64,000 bases of DNA, from the NCBI RefSeq assembly GCF_018130505.1, contig NZ_JAFCKH010000014.1, positions 1-64,000 on the forward strand, read 5' to 3'. The notes beneath the pieces are model-generated. The model did no database searches, had not been told where the DNA came from, and was given only the letters and a program-made list of their open reading frames with translations. Below are positions 47,771 to 56,504 of this stretch, piece after piece. The first letter of the stretch is position 1. Every line of letters begins with the position of its first letter. The translations under genes and the position numbers were made by a program. Source of the stretch: Bradyrhizobium tropiciagri. GTDB lineage: Bacteria > Pseudomonadota > Alphaproteobacteria > Rhizobiales > Xanthobacteraceae.

Positions 47771-48214
47771 ATGCCTCTGCTCCGATATTTCATCTTCACG
47801 GCAGGGGTGCTGCTGAGTCTGCTGTTCCTGCTCGACTGGTATCTTCCGGCGGCGTCGGTCACCGAGGCCCGCAGCGACATCGACCATTCCGTGATACGCA
47901 TCCACTCACGCCACAAATGGCCCGAGGCCATCCGGATGGATACGAGCGCACCGCTCGTCACCGCGGCCGTTCCTGCCCCGATTGCCGTGGCTGCCGAAGC
48001 CTCCGCTCCGCGCACGCCGCCGGCGAAGCTGACGGAGATCCACGAGCCGCAGGCAGCCTTGCGCAAGGGCCCCGAACGGCATGCTCGGCGGGCAAAGCCG
48101 ACGCGGCAGGCGCGGCGCGAAGCCCGGCCGCGCCCCGCCATGCGCGAGGTCGGCCAGCGCGTTGCGAGTTATCGGACGCCGGACTGGTTCGGCTGGCCGT
48201 CCGCCAGCTGGTGA
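47771..48214 (+). CDS. Membrane-anchored proline/arginine-rich protein
   Basis: A 147-residue protein: one N-terminal helix (LLRYFIFTAGVLLSLLFLLDWYLP), then a long low-complexity tail rich in Ala, Pro and Arg (KPTRQARREARPRPAMREVGQR). The tail probably lies in the periplasm. ATG 47771 has a GGTGA upstream. No known domain. Codon use is normal. Confidence 0.6.
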   Translation: MPLLRYFIFTAGVLLSLLFLLDWYLPAASVTEARSDIDHSVIRIHSRHKWPEAIRMDTSAPLVTAAVPAPIAVAAEASAPRTPPAKLTEIHEPQAALRKGPERHARRAKPTRQARREARPRPAMREVGQRVASYRTPDWFGWPSASW

Positions 48215-48351
48215 AAACGCCGCCAGGACCACAAGCGAACCCGCCGGACGCCTGCATTTGCCGCATCTATTGCCCTGACGAAATGCAGTCCAGCCTCCGG
48301 CAGCGAGAAACTGGCCGCACCACCGCACCCGGCCAGTTCGATCTGAGCCGG

Positions 48352-48996
48352 TCAGCCGAGCTGCATCTCGACCGCGATACGGACGAGGTCGGAATGGTTC
48401 TTTGCGCCGAGCTTCTGCTTGAGCAGCGAGGTCGTATTGGCGACGGTCTTGTAGGAAATGCCGAGGGCCGATGCGGCGTCGACGATCTTGTCGCCGCGCC
48501 CCAGCAGCCGGAGGATCTCCAGTTCCCGGGCGGTCATCAAGGACGCCGGGCTCGCCTTGATCGCGGCGCTGGAGAATGCGATCGCCTTGGCCAGATGCGG
48601 CGAGATGAATTTCTCGCCGGCCGCCACCTTGCGCACGGCTTTCACGAACAAGCGGGGATCATCCCCCTTCGAGATGTAGCCCTGGGCACCCATCTCCACC
48701 GCGCGCACGACGAACGCGGGATCGTCATTCATGCTGAACATGATGATGCGGGCGTCCGGATCGTCCTTCCTGATCCTGCGCAGCAACTCGAAGCCCGACA
48801 CGTCCGGGAGCTTGATATCGATGATGGTTACGTCCGGCCGCTTCTGCATGAAGGCGCGATGACCGGCCTTGGCGTCGGCGGCTTCGTCGATCCTCACCGA
48901 TTTGTCGGCGGCGAACAGCGACCGGCAGCCCGAGATCACCACCGGATGGTCGTCGACGATCAATATCCTGGTGGCTGATTTCGCCGTATCCTGCAC
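48352..48996 (-). CDS. NarL/FixJ-family response regulator
   Basis: A 214-residue two-domain regulator. The receiver domain has ILIVDDHPVV (acidic pair), the phosphoacceptor Asp in TIIDIKLPDVSGFE, and the switch Lys in GYISKGDDP. The C-terminal LuxR helix-turn-helix is LMTARELEILRLLGRGDKIVDAASALGISYKTVANTTSLLKQKLG. It starts 71 bp from a divergent HisKA_3 sensor kinase, the likely partner. Autoregulation of the shared promoter is plausible. Confidence 0.9.
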   Translation of the reverse strand: MQDTAKSATRILIVDDHPVVISGCRSLFAADKSVRIDEAADAKAGHRAFMQKRPDVTIIDIKLPDVSGFELLRRIRKDDPDARIIMFSMNDDPAFVVRAVEMGAQGYISKGDDPRLFVKAVRKVAAGEKFISPHLAKAIAFSSAAIKASPASLMTARELEILRLLGRGDKIVDAASALGISYKTVANTTSLLKQKLGAKNHSDLVRIAVEMQLG

Positions 48997-49067
48997 CCGT
49001 CCTCCGTGACCTTCATAGAACGTCGCGGACCGATTGTACGAAAATATCCGCGTAACGGAGCTTAGAA

Positions 49068-50402
49068 TTGTTCAACATTTGGAACAACCTCTCGCTTCGC
49101 GCCCGGCTGTTGCTGCCGATGGCGGCCATGGTCGTCGGCGCCCTCCTGCTCGGCGGCCTCGCTGTGCGGACCGTCTCGCCCGAGCAGTTCGAGAACGAGA
49201 ACGCCGACAGCGCCCGCTCCGCCCGCCTCGTGGCCAACGCATTGAATGCCGCGCTCGCGGCCGCAGGCGAGCCGCAGCAAATTCTCGACGCGTTCGCAGG
49301 GGGGCTGGGCAGCGACGAAGCAATCGCATTCGTCCCGGCCGGGTCCAGGCCGCACCGTACAGGCACGCTCCCTCCCCACGGCAGCATTCCAGCGTGGTTC
49401 GCCACACTGGTGCAGGTTCCTCAGTTCGGCTCGGCCTCCCCCATCAGGATCGGGACGGCGCATGTCGGCGACATTGTCTTCGTTCCCGACCTGTCGGCGG
49501 ACCTCTTCGAGAAGTGGCTCGGCTTCCTGGTCATCGTCGCATCCAGCTCAGCGCTGATGCTGCTCGCGGCCCTCACTGCCTATTTCACGACCGGCACGGC
49601 GCTTCGCCCGCTGGAGCAACTCGGCGCCGGCCTCACGCGCATGCAAGACGGCAATTACGACGCAATCATCCCCCAGGCCGGCCCTCCGGAGATTCGCAAG
49701 AGCTGCGCGGAAGCAAACCAGCTCGCGGCCACGCTGAAGCGGCTCAGCCAGGACAACCGCGACCTGCTGCGCAAGATCGTCGCGGTGCAGGACGATGAGC
49801 GCCGCGAGCTGGCTCGCGAGCTGCATGACGAAATGGGCCCGCTGCTGTTCGCCATTCGCGCCAATGCCACCGCGCTGTTCGAGGCCGGTGCGGAGGGACC
49901 GCCGGAACCCGGCTCACCGGCCCATGGCGTCCTGAGCGCGGCCGAAGCCTTGCAGCGGGTGAATCGGCGCGTGTTGGAGGGCCTTAGTCCACTCTACATC
50001 GCCGAACTCGGATTGCTGGAAAGCGTGCAGGCCTTGCTGCGCGATGCGCGGTCGCAAGCGCCGGGCCTCCGTCTGAGCTCCCGGCTCGATCCTCGTCTGG
50101 ACGGGCTCGACGGCTTGATGTCACAGACCGCTTATCGTTTCGTTCAGGAGGGCGTCACCAACGTGCTTCGGCATGCCCGGGCAACGACGATGGAGATCTC
50201 GACCGCGTTCGAGGCCGGTCAGGTCCGGATCGAGATCACGGACGATGGCGTTGGCTTGCCGGAGGACAAGCCGTTTGGCAGGGGCCTGACCGGGATGCAT
50301 GAACGGGTGCGCGCGCTCGATGGAACGCTCGAACTGGTTCGCGAGCAACGCCAGACCGTCGTTCGATGCCGCCTCCCGCTCGATCAACATACGAAAGATT
50401 GA
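49068..50402 (+). CDS. HisKA_3 (HPK7-type) sensor histidine kinase
   Basis: A 444-residue membrane kinase. Two helices (about 12-30 and 155-180) flank a roughly 120-residue periplasmic domain; a HAMP-like linker (ALRPLEQLGAGLTRMQDGNYDAI) follows. The phosphoacceptor box is DERRELARELHDEMGPLLFAIRAN, and the ATPase lobe shows QEGVTNVLRHARAT (N box) and DDGVGL (G1). This class signals to NarL-type regulators, matching the divergent partner. The start is TTG 49068, with GGAG 7 bases before it. A signal such as a metal, nitrogen oxide or sugar-phosphate cannot be inferred. Confidence 0.88.
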   Translation: MFNIWNNLSLRARLLLPMAAMVVGALLLGGLAVRTVSPEQFENENADSARSARLVANALNAALAAAGEPQQILDAFAGGLGSDEAIAFVPAGSRPHRTGTLPPHGSIPAWFATLVQVPQFGSASPIRIGTAHVGDIVFVPDLSADLFEKWLGFLVIVASSSALMLLAALTAYFTTGTALRPLEQLGAGLTRMQDGNYDAIIPQAGPPEIRKSCAEANQLAATLKRLSQDNRDLLRKIVAVQDDERRELARELHDEMGPLLFAIRANATALFEAGAEGPPEPGSPAHGVLSAAEALQRVNRRVLEGLSPLYIAELGLLESVQALLRDARSQAPGLRLSSRLDPRLDGLDGLMSQTAYRFVQEGVTNVLRHARATTMEISTAFEAGQVRIEITDDGVGLPEDKPFGRGLTGMHERVRALDGTLELVREQRQTVVRCRLPLDQHTKD

Positions 50403-50408
50403 GGTCCG

Positions 50409-50750
50409 TCACCGCGATGACGGCGCACAACGCATGTGCGAAATCCTGCCCTCTACATCGAACGCAAAGGCGATCCGAACCGCCCTGCCCTCGAAGCTCA
50501 GGTAATCGAGCACGACGCCATCCTGCCGGGGCGTGATCTCTTCGAGCCCGAACGCCTCCGGCGACAGGGCGGCCAGTTTCGGCCCCCAATAATCGGCGAG
50601 CGCGGAACGCCCGCTGATCCCGGCGCCTTCGCAGGCACAGTCGAGCCGGGCGTCATCCGCATAAAGCTCGAGCAGTCCCTCGAGATCGCGGCTCCTGCAG
50701 CAATCGAGCCAGTCCACCACGACAGCCATTTCATCGACATGATCGGTCAA
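50409..50750 (-). CDS. SnoaL/NTF2-like domain protein
   Basis: About 113 residues. MAVVVDWLDCCRSRDLEGLLELYADDARLDCACEGAGISGRSALADYW is the SnoaL-like N-terminal half, similar in plan to the protein at 2345. TTG 50750 with GCGAGG upstream is favoured; ATG 50729 is possible. Stop codon 6 bp from the kinase stop. Function unknown. Confidence 0.65.
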   Translation of the reverse strand: MTDHVDEMAVVVDWLDCCRSRDLEGLLELYADDARLDCACEGAGISGRSALADYWGPKLAALSPEAFGLEEITPRQDGVVLDYLSFEGRAVRIAFAFDVEGRISHMRCAPSSR

Positions 50751-50975
50751 TTGAACCTCGCCAGCACAATGCTCGCCCGTATGGGCAACTGGACCGAACC
50801 TGCTGAATACAGCGTGAACGGTGCTTGGGGCAACCTTTCGCGGTCTGGCACCGCGGCAAAGCAACACGCCAGGCTTCCCTTGGCAGGTTAGCAGGCTCAA
50901 ACGCCTTCGCCGTCTTGCCAACCGGCCTCGGGAATAATGTGATAATCTGTGGCCTGGAAATCGCGGAGGAATGTC

Positions 50976-51143
50976 ATGAACGCCTTCGAAGTTTTCGCGA
51001 TCTATGTGACGCCGTTCATTATCATCGGGCTTGCGATCAAGCTGATGATGAAGCGTTACGTCGTCGATCTGCCGGACGTCCAAAAGCAGGCGGGCTCGCC
51101 GCCGGTGCGGCGGTTCCTGCTCGGCGCCTGGCGCAAAGACTAG
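50976..51143 (+). CDS. Small membrane protein (55 aa)
   Basis: MNAFEVFAIYVTPFIIIGLAIKLMMKRYVVD forms one hydrophobic helix followed by a positively charged tail (VRRFLLGAWRKD), typical of an inner-membrane microprotein. GCGGAGG precedes the ATG. Function unknown. Confidence 0.65.
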   Translation: MNAFEVFAIYVTPFIIIGLAIKLMMKRYVVDLPDVQKQAGSPPVRRFLLGAWRKD

Positions 51144-51206
51144 CGACGAACAGCAAGACTCTCGGACAAGTGATATCGCGAGAATGCGAGGCTGTACCCC
51201 CACAAC

Positions 51207-51310
51207 TGTCGTCGCCCGGTTTAACCGGGCGATCCAGTACGCCGCTGCCTCTCGGTTCAAGCACTGCTGCCTCTGGAATACTGGATCACCCGGTCAAGCC
51301 GGGTGACGAC
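51207..51310. repeat. Intergenic palindrome, family D copy 2
   Basis: GTCGTCGCCCGGTTTAACCGGGCGATCCAGTA and TACTGGATCACCCGGTCAAGCCGGGTGACGA. Same family as 22751. It is the only feature in the roughly 280-bp gap between two small genes. Confidence 0.85.
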
Positions 51311-51422
51311 ACCGCGGTGTTTGGCGGGCGATGCAAACCAGCTCGCTGTCGTCCCTGCGAAAGTGCGGCGCGCCAGAGCGATCAGTTCGACAATGCCGGC
51401 GGAGGACGCACGACGCCCTCGC

Positions 51423-51731
51423 CTACGCCGCCGTCGGCTCGCTCGCCAGCGCAGCGAACACGGTCTCGGGCGAGTGCGCGATCACCGCGAGCAGTGCGCG
51501 GGCGGGGCCGCGCGGCGCGCGCTTGCCCTGCTCCCAGTTGCGGATTGTTTCCACGGGGACGCCGAGCTTGGCGGCGAATTCGAGCTGGGTCAGTTGGGCG
51601 CGGCGGCGCAGGTCGCGCACCGCGGGCTGCGCGGTTGCCGACGTCACCGGTTCAGGCGGCGCGAGCGGGAATTCCCTGCCGTCGCGCAGTTCGACGATCC
51701 GTCCGTCCGCCTTGAGCCGCAAGCGCCGCAT
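51423..51731 (-). CDS. XRE-family helix-turn-helix protein (antitoxin-like)
   Basis: A 102-residue protein. Residues about 38-85 form the Cro/C1-type helix-turn-helix (LRRRAQLTQLEFAAKLGVPVETIRNWEQGKRAPRGPARALL). The N-terminal third (RLKADGRIVELRDGREFPL) resembles the antitoxin part of HigBA-like pairs. No toxin gene is adjacent, so it could be an orphan regulator. Native codon use. Confidence 0.7.
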   Translation of the reverse strand: MRRLRLKADGRIVELRDGREFPLAPPEPVTSATAQPAVRDLRRRAQLTQLEFAAKLGVPVETIRNWEQGKRAPRGPARALLAVIAHSPETVFAALASEPTAA

Positions 51732-51800
51732 GATGGCCCCCTGGAGATGGGCGCATCATCCATGAAGCCCGTTAAGGTCGGATTAACGATAAAAAAGTGG

Positions 51801-53219
51801 CTACTTCAGCCCAAACCACAGCGTTGCGATGCCGAGGAACGAGAAGAATCCGACCACGTCGGTGACGGTCGTGACGAAGGTGCCGGACGCAACGGCCGGA
51901 TCGGCCCGCACCCGTTCCAGCACCATCGGAATCAAGATGCCGCCGAGCGCACCGGCGACCAGATTGCAGATGATGGCAAGGCCGATCACGAGGCCGAGGC
52001 CGGGAATCTTGAACCAGGCCACCGCGGCGACGCCGGTGATGACGGCAAAGGCGATGCCGTTGACGAGGCCGACCATGGTCTCGCGCAGCACCACGCGCAT
52101 TGCATTGGCGGAGCCGAGCTCGCGGGTGGCCAGTGCGCGCACCGCGACCGTCATGGTCTGGGTTGCCGCATTGCCGCCCTGGCTCGCCACAATCGGCGCC
52201 AGCACCGCGAGCGCCACCATCTTCTCGAGCTGGCCCTCGAACAGGCCAAGCACCGACGAGGCCAAAAACGCGGTGGCAAGATTGACCAGCAGCCAGTTGA
52301 AGCGGCCGCGGGCGATGGTCCAGACCGTGTCGGAGAGCTCTTCAGGATGGGTGACGCCGCCGAGCGCCTTCAGATCCTCGTCGGCCTCCTCCTCGATGAC
52401 GTCGACGACGTCGTCGATGGTGATCACGCCGACCAGCCGGTTGGTGGTGTCGACCACGGGCGCGGCGACCAGATTGTACTTGCCGAACATCCGCGCCACC
52501 TGCTCCTGATCCTCCAGGGCGGAGACGCGGCGGCGGTCCTCGTCGACGAGGTCGGTGATCGGCACCGGGCGGCGCGCGCGCAGCAGCACGTCGAGCGGAA
52601 CCGCGCCGAGCCAGTGCTTCTCGGCATCGACCACGTAGATCTCGTAGAAGCGGTCCGGCAGGTCGGGCGTGTCGCGCATGTAGTCGATCGCCTGCCCGAC
52701 AGTCCAATCCGGCGGCACCGCAATGAACTCGGTCTGCATCCGCCGGCCGGCGGAGTTTTCCGGATACAGCAGGCTGCGCTCGATATCTTCGCGCTCGGCG
52801 GCCGGCAGCTTCTCCAGGATTTCTTCCTGGTCCTCCTCGTCGAGGCTTTCCAGCAGTTCGACGGCGTCGTCGGATTCGAGCTCGCGGACACCCTCGGCGA
52901 CCGTCTCCGGCTCGAGTTCCTCGAGGATCTCCTCACGGACCGCCTCGTCGACCTCGTTGAGCGCGGAGAAGTCGAAATCCGTGCCGGTGATCTCGACCAG
53001 GGTGACGCGGTCGTCCGGCTCCAGCGCCGCGATCAAATCGCCGAGATCGGCCTCGTGCAGTTCCGCGACCGTCTCGCACAGCAAGGGACGGTCGGCGGCG
53101 TGGATGGCGCGGGTGACCTCTTCGACGAATTCGTGGCGGAGCTGGCCCTCCTCGTCCCGCATCGGCGTGCGGTCCAGCAACGTCTCGGCGGGGCGGGCAA
53201 CGTCGATATTCTCGGCCAT
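51801..53219 (-). CDS. mgtE: Magnesium transporter
   Basis: A 472-residue MgtE. The cytosolic N domain (helical, acidic: LLESLDEEDQEEILEKL), two CBS domains (DLVDEDRRRVSALEDQEQ, TIDDVVDVIEEEADED), the plug helix and five transmembrane helices are present; LAPIVASQGGNAATQT is the ion-pore signature. MgtE is a Mg2+-gated dimeric channel of the inner membrane; the N and CBS domains sense cytosolic Mg2+. The ATG at 53217-53219 gives MAENIDVARPAETLLD. No Mg2+ riboswitch is evident upstream. Confidence 0.93.
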   Translation of the reverse strand: MAENIDVARPAETLLDRTPMRDEEGQLRHEFVEEVTRAIHAADRPLLCETVAELHEADLGDLIAALEPDDRVTLVEITGTDFDFSALNEVDEAVREEILEELEPETVAEGVRELESDDAVELLESLDEEDQEEILEKLPAAEREDIERSLLYPENSAGRRMQTEFIAVPPDWTVGQAIDYMRDTPDLPDRFYEIYVVDAEKHWLGAVPLDVLLRARRPVPITDLVDEDRRRVSALEDQEQVARMFGKYNLVAAPVVDTTNRLVGVITIDDVVDVIEEEADEDLKALGGVTHPEELSDTVWTIARGRFNWLLVNLATAFLASSVLGLFEGQLEKMVALAVLAPIVASQGGNAATQTMTVAVRALATRELGSANAMRVVLRETMVGLVNGIAFAVITGVAAVAWFKIPGLGLVIGLAIICNLVAGALGGILIPMVLERVRADPAVASGTFVTTVTDVVGFFSFLGIATLWFGLK

Positions 53220-53303
53220 GCCGTGTTTCGCCGGTTTGACAGGAGGGGAAAAACAGGTGTGAGTAGTGCGGAACGGATTACCTAATCGGCGGGGCCCGGC
53301 GCA

Positions 53304-54119
53304 ATGAGAAATATGTCGAGCAAAGCACGATCGATCCTGAACGCGACCGTGGTGCTGCTCGCATTGACGCCGGCAGTGCCGGTCGGCTCAGCTCGGGCCG
53401 CTGAATGCACGCGCGATGATGCGCTCGGCACCGCGCGGGTGATGGAGGTGGACCCTGCGACCTATCCGCGCGTCGGGCTGAAGAGCTTCCCGCAGACCCT
53501 GCCGCTGCACGATCGCGAGGTGGTGCTGACCTTCGACGACGGGCCGACGCCCGGCGTCACCGACAAGGTGCTGACGGCGCTGGGGGCCGAATGCGTGCGC
53601 GCCACCTTCTTCATGGTCGGCCGCAACGCAGCAGATCATCCCGACATGGTCCGCAAGATCGCGCGCCTTGGCCACACCATCGGCTATCACACCTGGGACC
53701 ATCCGCATCTCAACAAGATGCCGACGGCGCAGGCCGAGGCGAACATCAATCGCGGGATCGAGGCGGTCGGAATGGCCCTGCGCGGGATCGACAGCACCGT
53801 CCCGGCCACGCCGTTCTTCCGGTTCCCATATTTCGAGTCGACGCCCGAGCTGTTGGATCACCTCGAAAAGCGCGGTATCGCGGTGTTCGGAGCCGATTTC
53901 TGGGCCAGCGACTGGGTCAAGATGACGCCAGAGGAGGAGCTCAGGCTGCTTACCGGCCGGCTCGAAGCCGCCCGCAAGGGAATCATCCTGCTGCATGACC
54001 CGCAAATGCGCACGGCCCAGATGCTGCCGGCCTTTTTAAGATATCTGCATGAGCATAATTATCGGATTGTCCACATCGTCCCGGCGGGGGTGAAAACCGT
54101 GTCCGACAGGTCACGTTGA
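53304..54119 (+). CDS. Secreted polysaccharide deacetylase (NodB-homology)
   Basis: A 271-residue protein with a signal peptide ending AAEC. NodB motifs are complete: TFDDGP, HTWDHP (metal His pair), RFPYFES, DFWASDW and IILLHD. It should remove acetyl groups from cell-wall or capsular amino sugars, or act as a chitooligosaccharide deacetylase. A second NodB-type gene follows 69 bp downstream with the same orientation, so the two look like tandem paralogs. Confidence 0.88.
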   Translation: MRNMSSKARSILNATVVLLALTPAVPVGSARAAECTRDDALGTARVMEVDPATYPRVGLKSFPQTLPLHDREVVLTFDDGPTPGVTDKVLTALGAECVRATFFMVGRNAADHPDMVRKIARLGHTIGYHTWDHPHLNKMPTAQAEANINRGIEAVGMALRGIDSTVPATPFFRFPYFESTPELLDHLEKRGIAVFGADFWASDWVKMTPEEELRLLTGRLEAARKGIILLHDPQMRTAQMLPAFLRYLHEHNYRIVHIVPAGVKTVSDRSR

Positions 54120-54188
54120 ACCCGGAATAGGGGCTGGATTACAGACCGTTAAGGCGGCATTCATGGCGCCGCACCTAAGGATTCGCCA

Positions 54189-55583
54189 GTGCGTTTGGAA
54201 TGCGGCCCAGGCCCTATGCTCGCCAGCCTTCTCGTCAATACTCAAAAGCAATCCCGCATCGTTTTGGGCGCGGCGCTCCTCGCCTTCATGACTCCCCAGG
54301 CGGCGCTCGCCGCGGATTGCCCGAACCCCAATGCACTCGGCACCTCGCGGACCCTTGTGGTCGATCCCCGGGAACATCCGCGAATCGGCACCATGCAGTA
54401 CCGGGAGACGCTGCCGCTCGCCGATCACGAGGTGGTGCTGACCTTCGACGACGGGCCGCTGCCGAAATACTCGAACCAGGTGCTGGCGATCCTCGCCAGC
54501 CAATGCGTCAAGGCGACCTTCTTCACCATCGGCAGCCAGGCCAACGCCAACCCCGAGGGCGTGCGCAAGCTGATCGCGGCCGGGCATACCGTCGGCACGC
54601 ACAGCCAGCACCATCCGCTGACCATGGACAGGATGCCGCTCGAGCGTGCCCGGCAGGAGATCGACGACGGCATCGCCTCGACGCTGGCGGCGTTGAACGG
54701 CGACAAGAGCAAGCTGGCGCCGTTCTTCCGCATCCCCGGATTGATGCGCGCCGAGATCGTCGAGAATTATCTGGCCTCGCAGGGCATCCAGACCTGGAGC
54801 GCGGACTTCCCGGCCGACGACTGGCGCCATATCTCCTCGCAGCGGGTCTACGAGCTCGCGATCCAACGCATCGAGGCCAAGCGGAAGGGCATCCTGCTGC
54901 TGCACGACATCCAGCCGCGCACCGTCGCGGCGCTGCCGCGAATCCTGGCCACGCTGAAAGAGCGCGGCTATCGCATCGTTCACGTCGTACCGGCAACCGC
55001 GGATCGTCCGGCGACGCCGACCGAGCCCCAGCAATGGTATCTGCACCCGCCGACCGAGACGGTGGCGATCACCCGCTGGCCGCGGATTCCGAACTTCGTC
55101 TTCACCGAGACGCGGACCCTGCCGGCGCCGGTGATTGCCGACATGGACTGGCGCGACGCCGACCTGCTCGATCACGCGCAGCGAGCGCGCCTGCCCGCGC
55201 TGCGCCCGACCGCCTGGCCGCAGCCGCGCCTCGCCCAGCTCGCAGCCGCCCCGACCCTGGCGCTTCCGGGAGCCGACGTGTTCAGGGTCCCCGAAGCGCT
55301 CGGCCTGACGCTGCTCGCGGCCCGCTCGCCCAGGCTGGCGCAGCGTGCGGCCGGCACAGCGATGCCGCGGTCGCCGGCGATCCCGGCGCGCCAAGCGAAG
55401 CCTCCAAAACAGGCCGCGCATCAGGGTCCCGCCACCGCCGCCCCCCACGGCAAACGCCGTGGCCCGGCCCAGCACGTCGAACAGCCCGAGCCGGCGACGA
55501 GCAAACCGCTGCGCCTCGCCAGCATGAAGAAGCGGGTGCCGCGTGCGGTGGCGTCGGCGAACGCCAAACGGGTGCCCGACTAG
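54189..55583 (+). CDS. Second NodB-homology deacetylase with long C-terminal tail
   Basis: A 464-residue protein. The catalytic domain (about 50-280) has TFDDGP, THSQHHPLT, DFPADDW and ILLLHD; motif 3 reads RIPGLMR, lacking the aromatic of its neighbour. The 180-residue C-terminal extension is Pro/Ala/Arg-rich and ends basic (KKRVPRAVASANAKRVPD). The membrane helix near the start (IVLGAALLAFMTPQAALA) suggests a signal peptide or anchor. Start is GTG 54189 with AAGGA upstream. The last 4 bp overlap the convergent gene at 55580. Confidence 0.8.
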   Translation: MRLECGPGPMLASLLVNTQKQSRIVLGAALLAFMTPQAALAADCPNPNALGTSRTLVVDPREHPRIGTMQYRETLPLADHEVVLTFDDGPLPKYSNQVLAILASQCVKATFFTIGSQANANPEGVRKLIAAGHTVGTHSQHHPLTMDRMPLERARQEIDDGIASTLAALNGDKSKLAPFFRIPGLMRAEIVENYLASQGIQTWSADFPADDWRHISSQRVYELAIQRIEAKRKGILLLHDIQPRTVAALPRILATLKERGYRIVHVVPATADRPATPTEPQQWYLHPPTETVAITRWPRIPNFVFTETRTLPAPVIADMDWRDADLLDHAQRARLPALRPTAWPQPRLAQLAAAPTLALPGADVFRVPEALGLTLLAARSPRLAQRAAGTAMPRSPAIPARQAKPPKQAAHQGPATAAPHGKRRGPAQHVEQPEPATSKPLRLASMKKRVPRAVASANAKRVPD

Positions 55584-55954
55584 CCTGTGACGATCTTGGC
55601 GATGCAGAGCAGGATCACCAGCGCCAGAAAGAACAGATCGATATACGCCTTGACCTCGCCGGCGTGCCTGAGCTCGGTGACCCCCAGGACGATCTGCTTC
55701 CGCGATGCGGTGGAATTCGGCCCCTCTCCGGCGGCCGAGGCCAGCCGCCGCGTCTCGCCCTCCAGGCGCTCGATGCGCTGGAAGAAATAGAACGAGCGCA
55801 GCGCCGAGAACGCGTGCATCGCCGCGTAGACCAGCATCAGGATCGCGACTGTCGCGCGCTGCGGATATTGGTCGAGGAAGTTCAGACTGAAATAGACCAG
55901 CCCCAGGAACACGAAGTTGGAGACGACACAGTAGGCGTAGCTCAGAAACCTCAT
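55580..55954 (-). CDS. Small integral membrane protein, unknown
   Basis: A 124-residue protein with three hydrophobic helices: LSYAYCVVSNFVFLGLVYFSL, ATVAILMLVYAAMHAFSAL and AYIDLFFLALVILLCIAKIV. The loop after helix 2 (RIERLEGETRRLASAAGEG) is charged and probably cytosolic. No family recognised. It is convergent with, and overlaps by 4 bp, the deacetylase gene. Confidence 0.6.
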   Translation of the reverse strand: MRFLSYAYCVVSNFVFLGLVYFSLNFLDQYPQRATVAILMLVYAAMHAFSALRSFYFFQRIERLEGETRRLASAAGEGPNSTASRKQIVLGVTELRHAGEVKAYIDLFFLALVILLCIAKIVTG

Positions 55955-56504
55955 CAGGCGCTCCGGGTGGGGGCTGGCTCGCGGGGGGCGGTGCGATCAA
56001 GGCAGGTATATCCGGCCGGCGACGCCGAACCGGCGGGCCATGCCGTCCGCGACAATAGGTGACAGCTGTTACACGACGGCCGTGGTCACAGCGCTATTCG
56101 CCAAATTGTCGAGGCCGAATCCGCGCCGACGCTCGCCGGGCCGCTGGAGGGAGAAGAAGACGGCAGCAAGTTCAACGACTTGCCGCAGCAACCGAGCGCC
56201 CGGCCAGCGCCCGACCGTTGCGATCGGCGCGCGCGGAGCGTTCCGGCAGCGTTGCGATGGTTTTAAGGCCTCGCATCGGAATTGAGCTATGTTCTTCAAA
56301 TCATATTGCGGAACGAGCGATACTGCGGAGGATGCCTCTCATACCCTTCCCGACACGACGGTCAGTTGTGGCCAAAGCCGATCTCCAGTTCGTGCAGCCG
56401 TGATCTGCGATCGCTAGAATGAACCGATTGGGTCGTTCAGAACTCAAAGGATTCTCGCCCGACGTCTGCGATCGCAGGATCGCCCTCCAATCAAGAATGC
56501 ATGC
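55955..56504. other. 550-bp gap before the DUF4132-MoxR cassette
   Basis: No supported gene. An imperfect dyad around ACAGCTGT lies at 56059-56072 and could be an operator. The likely cassette promoter is somewhere in the last 250 bp, which are AT-richer, but no clear -35/-10 pair was found. There is no strong ribosome site before the start at 56505, only AAG within TCAAGAATGC. Confidence 0.4.

Noticed and set aside
51303-53285. 660-codon plus-strand open frame
   Set aside because: Antisense of mgtE and the XRE gene; repeats of Asp, His and Arg typical of a shadow frame.
53220-53303. Mg2+ riboswitch before mgtE
   Set aside because: The upstream gap is only 84 bp to the divergent gene and shows no such fold.
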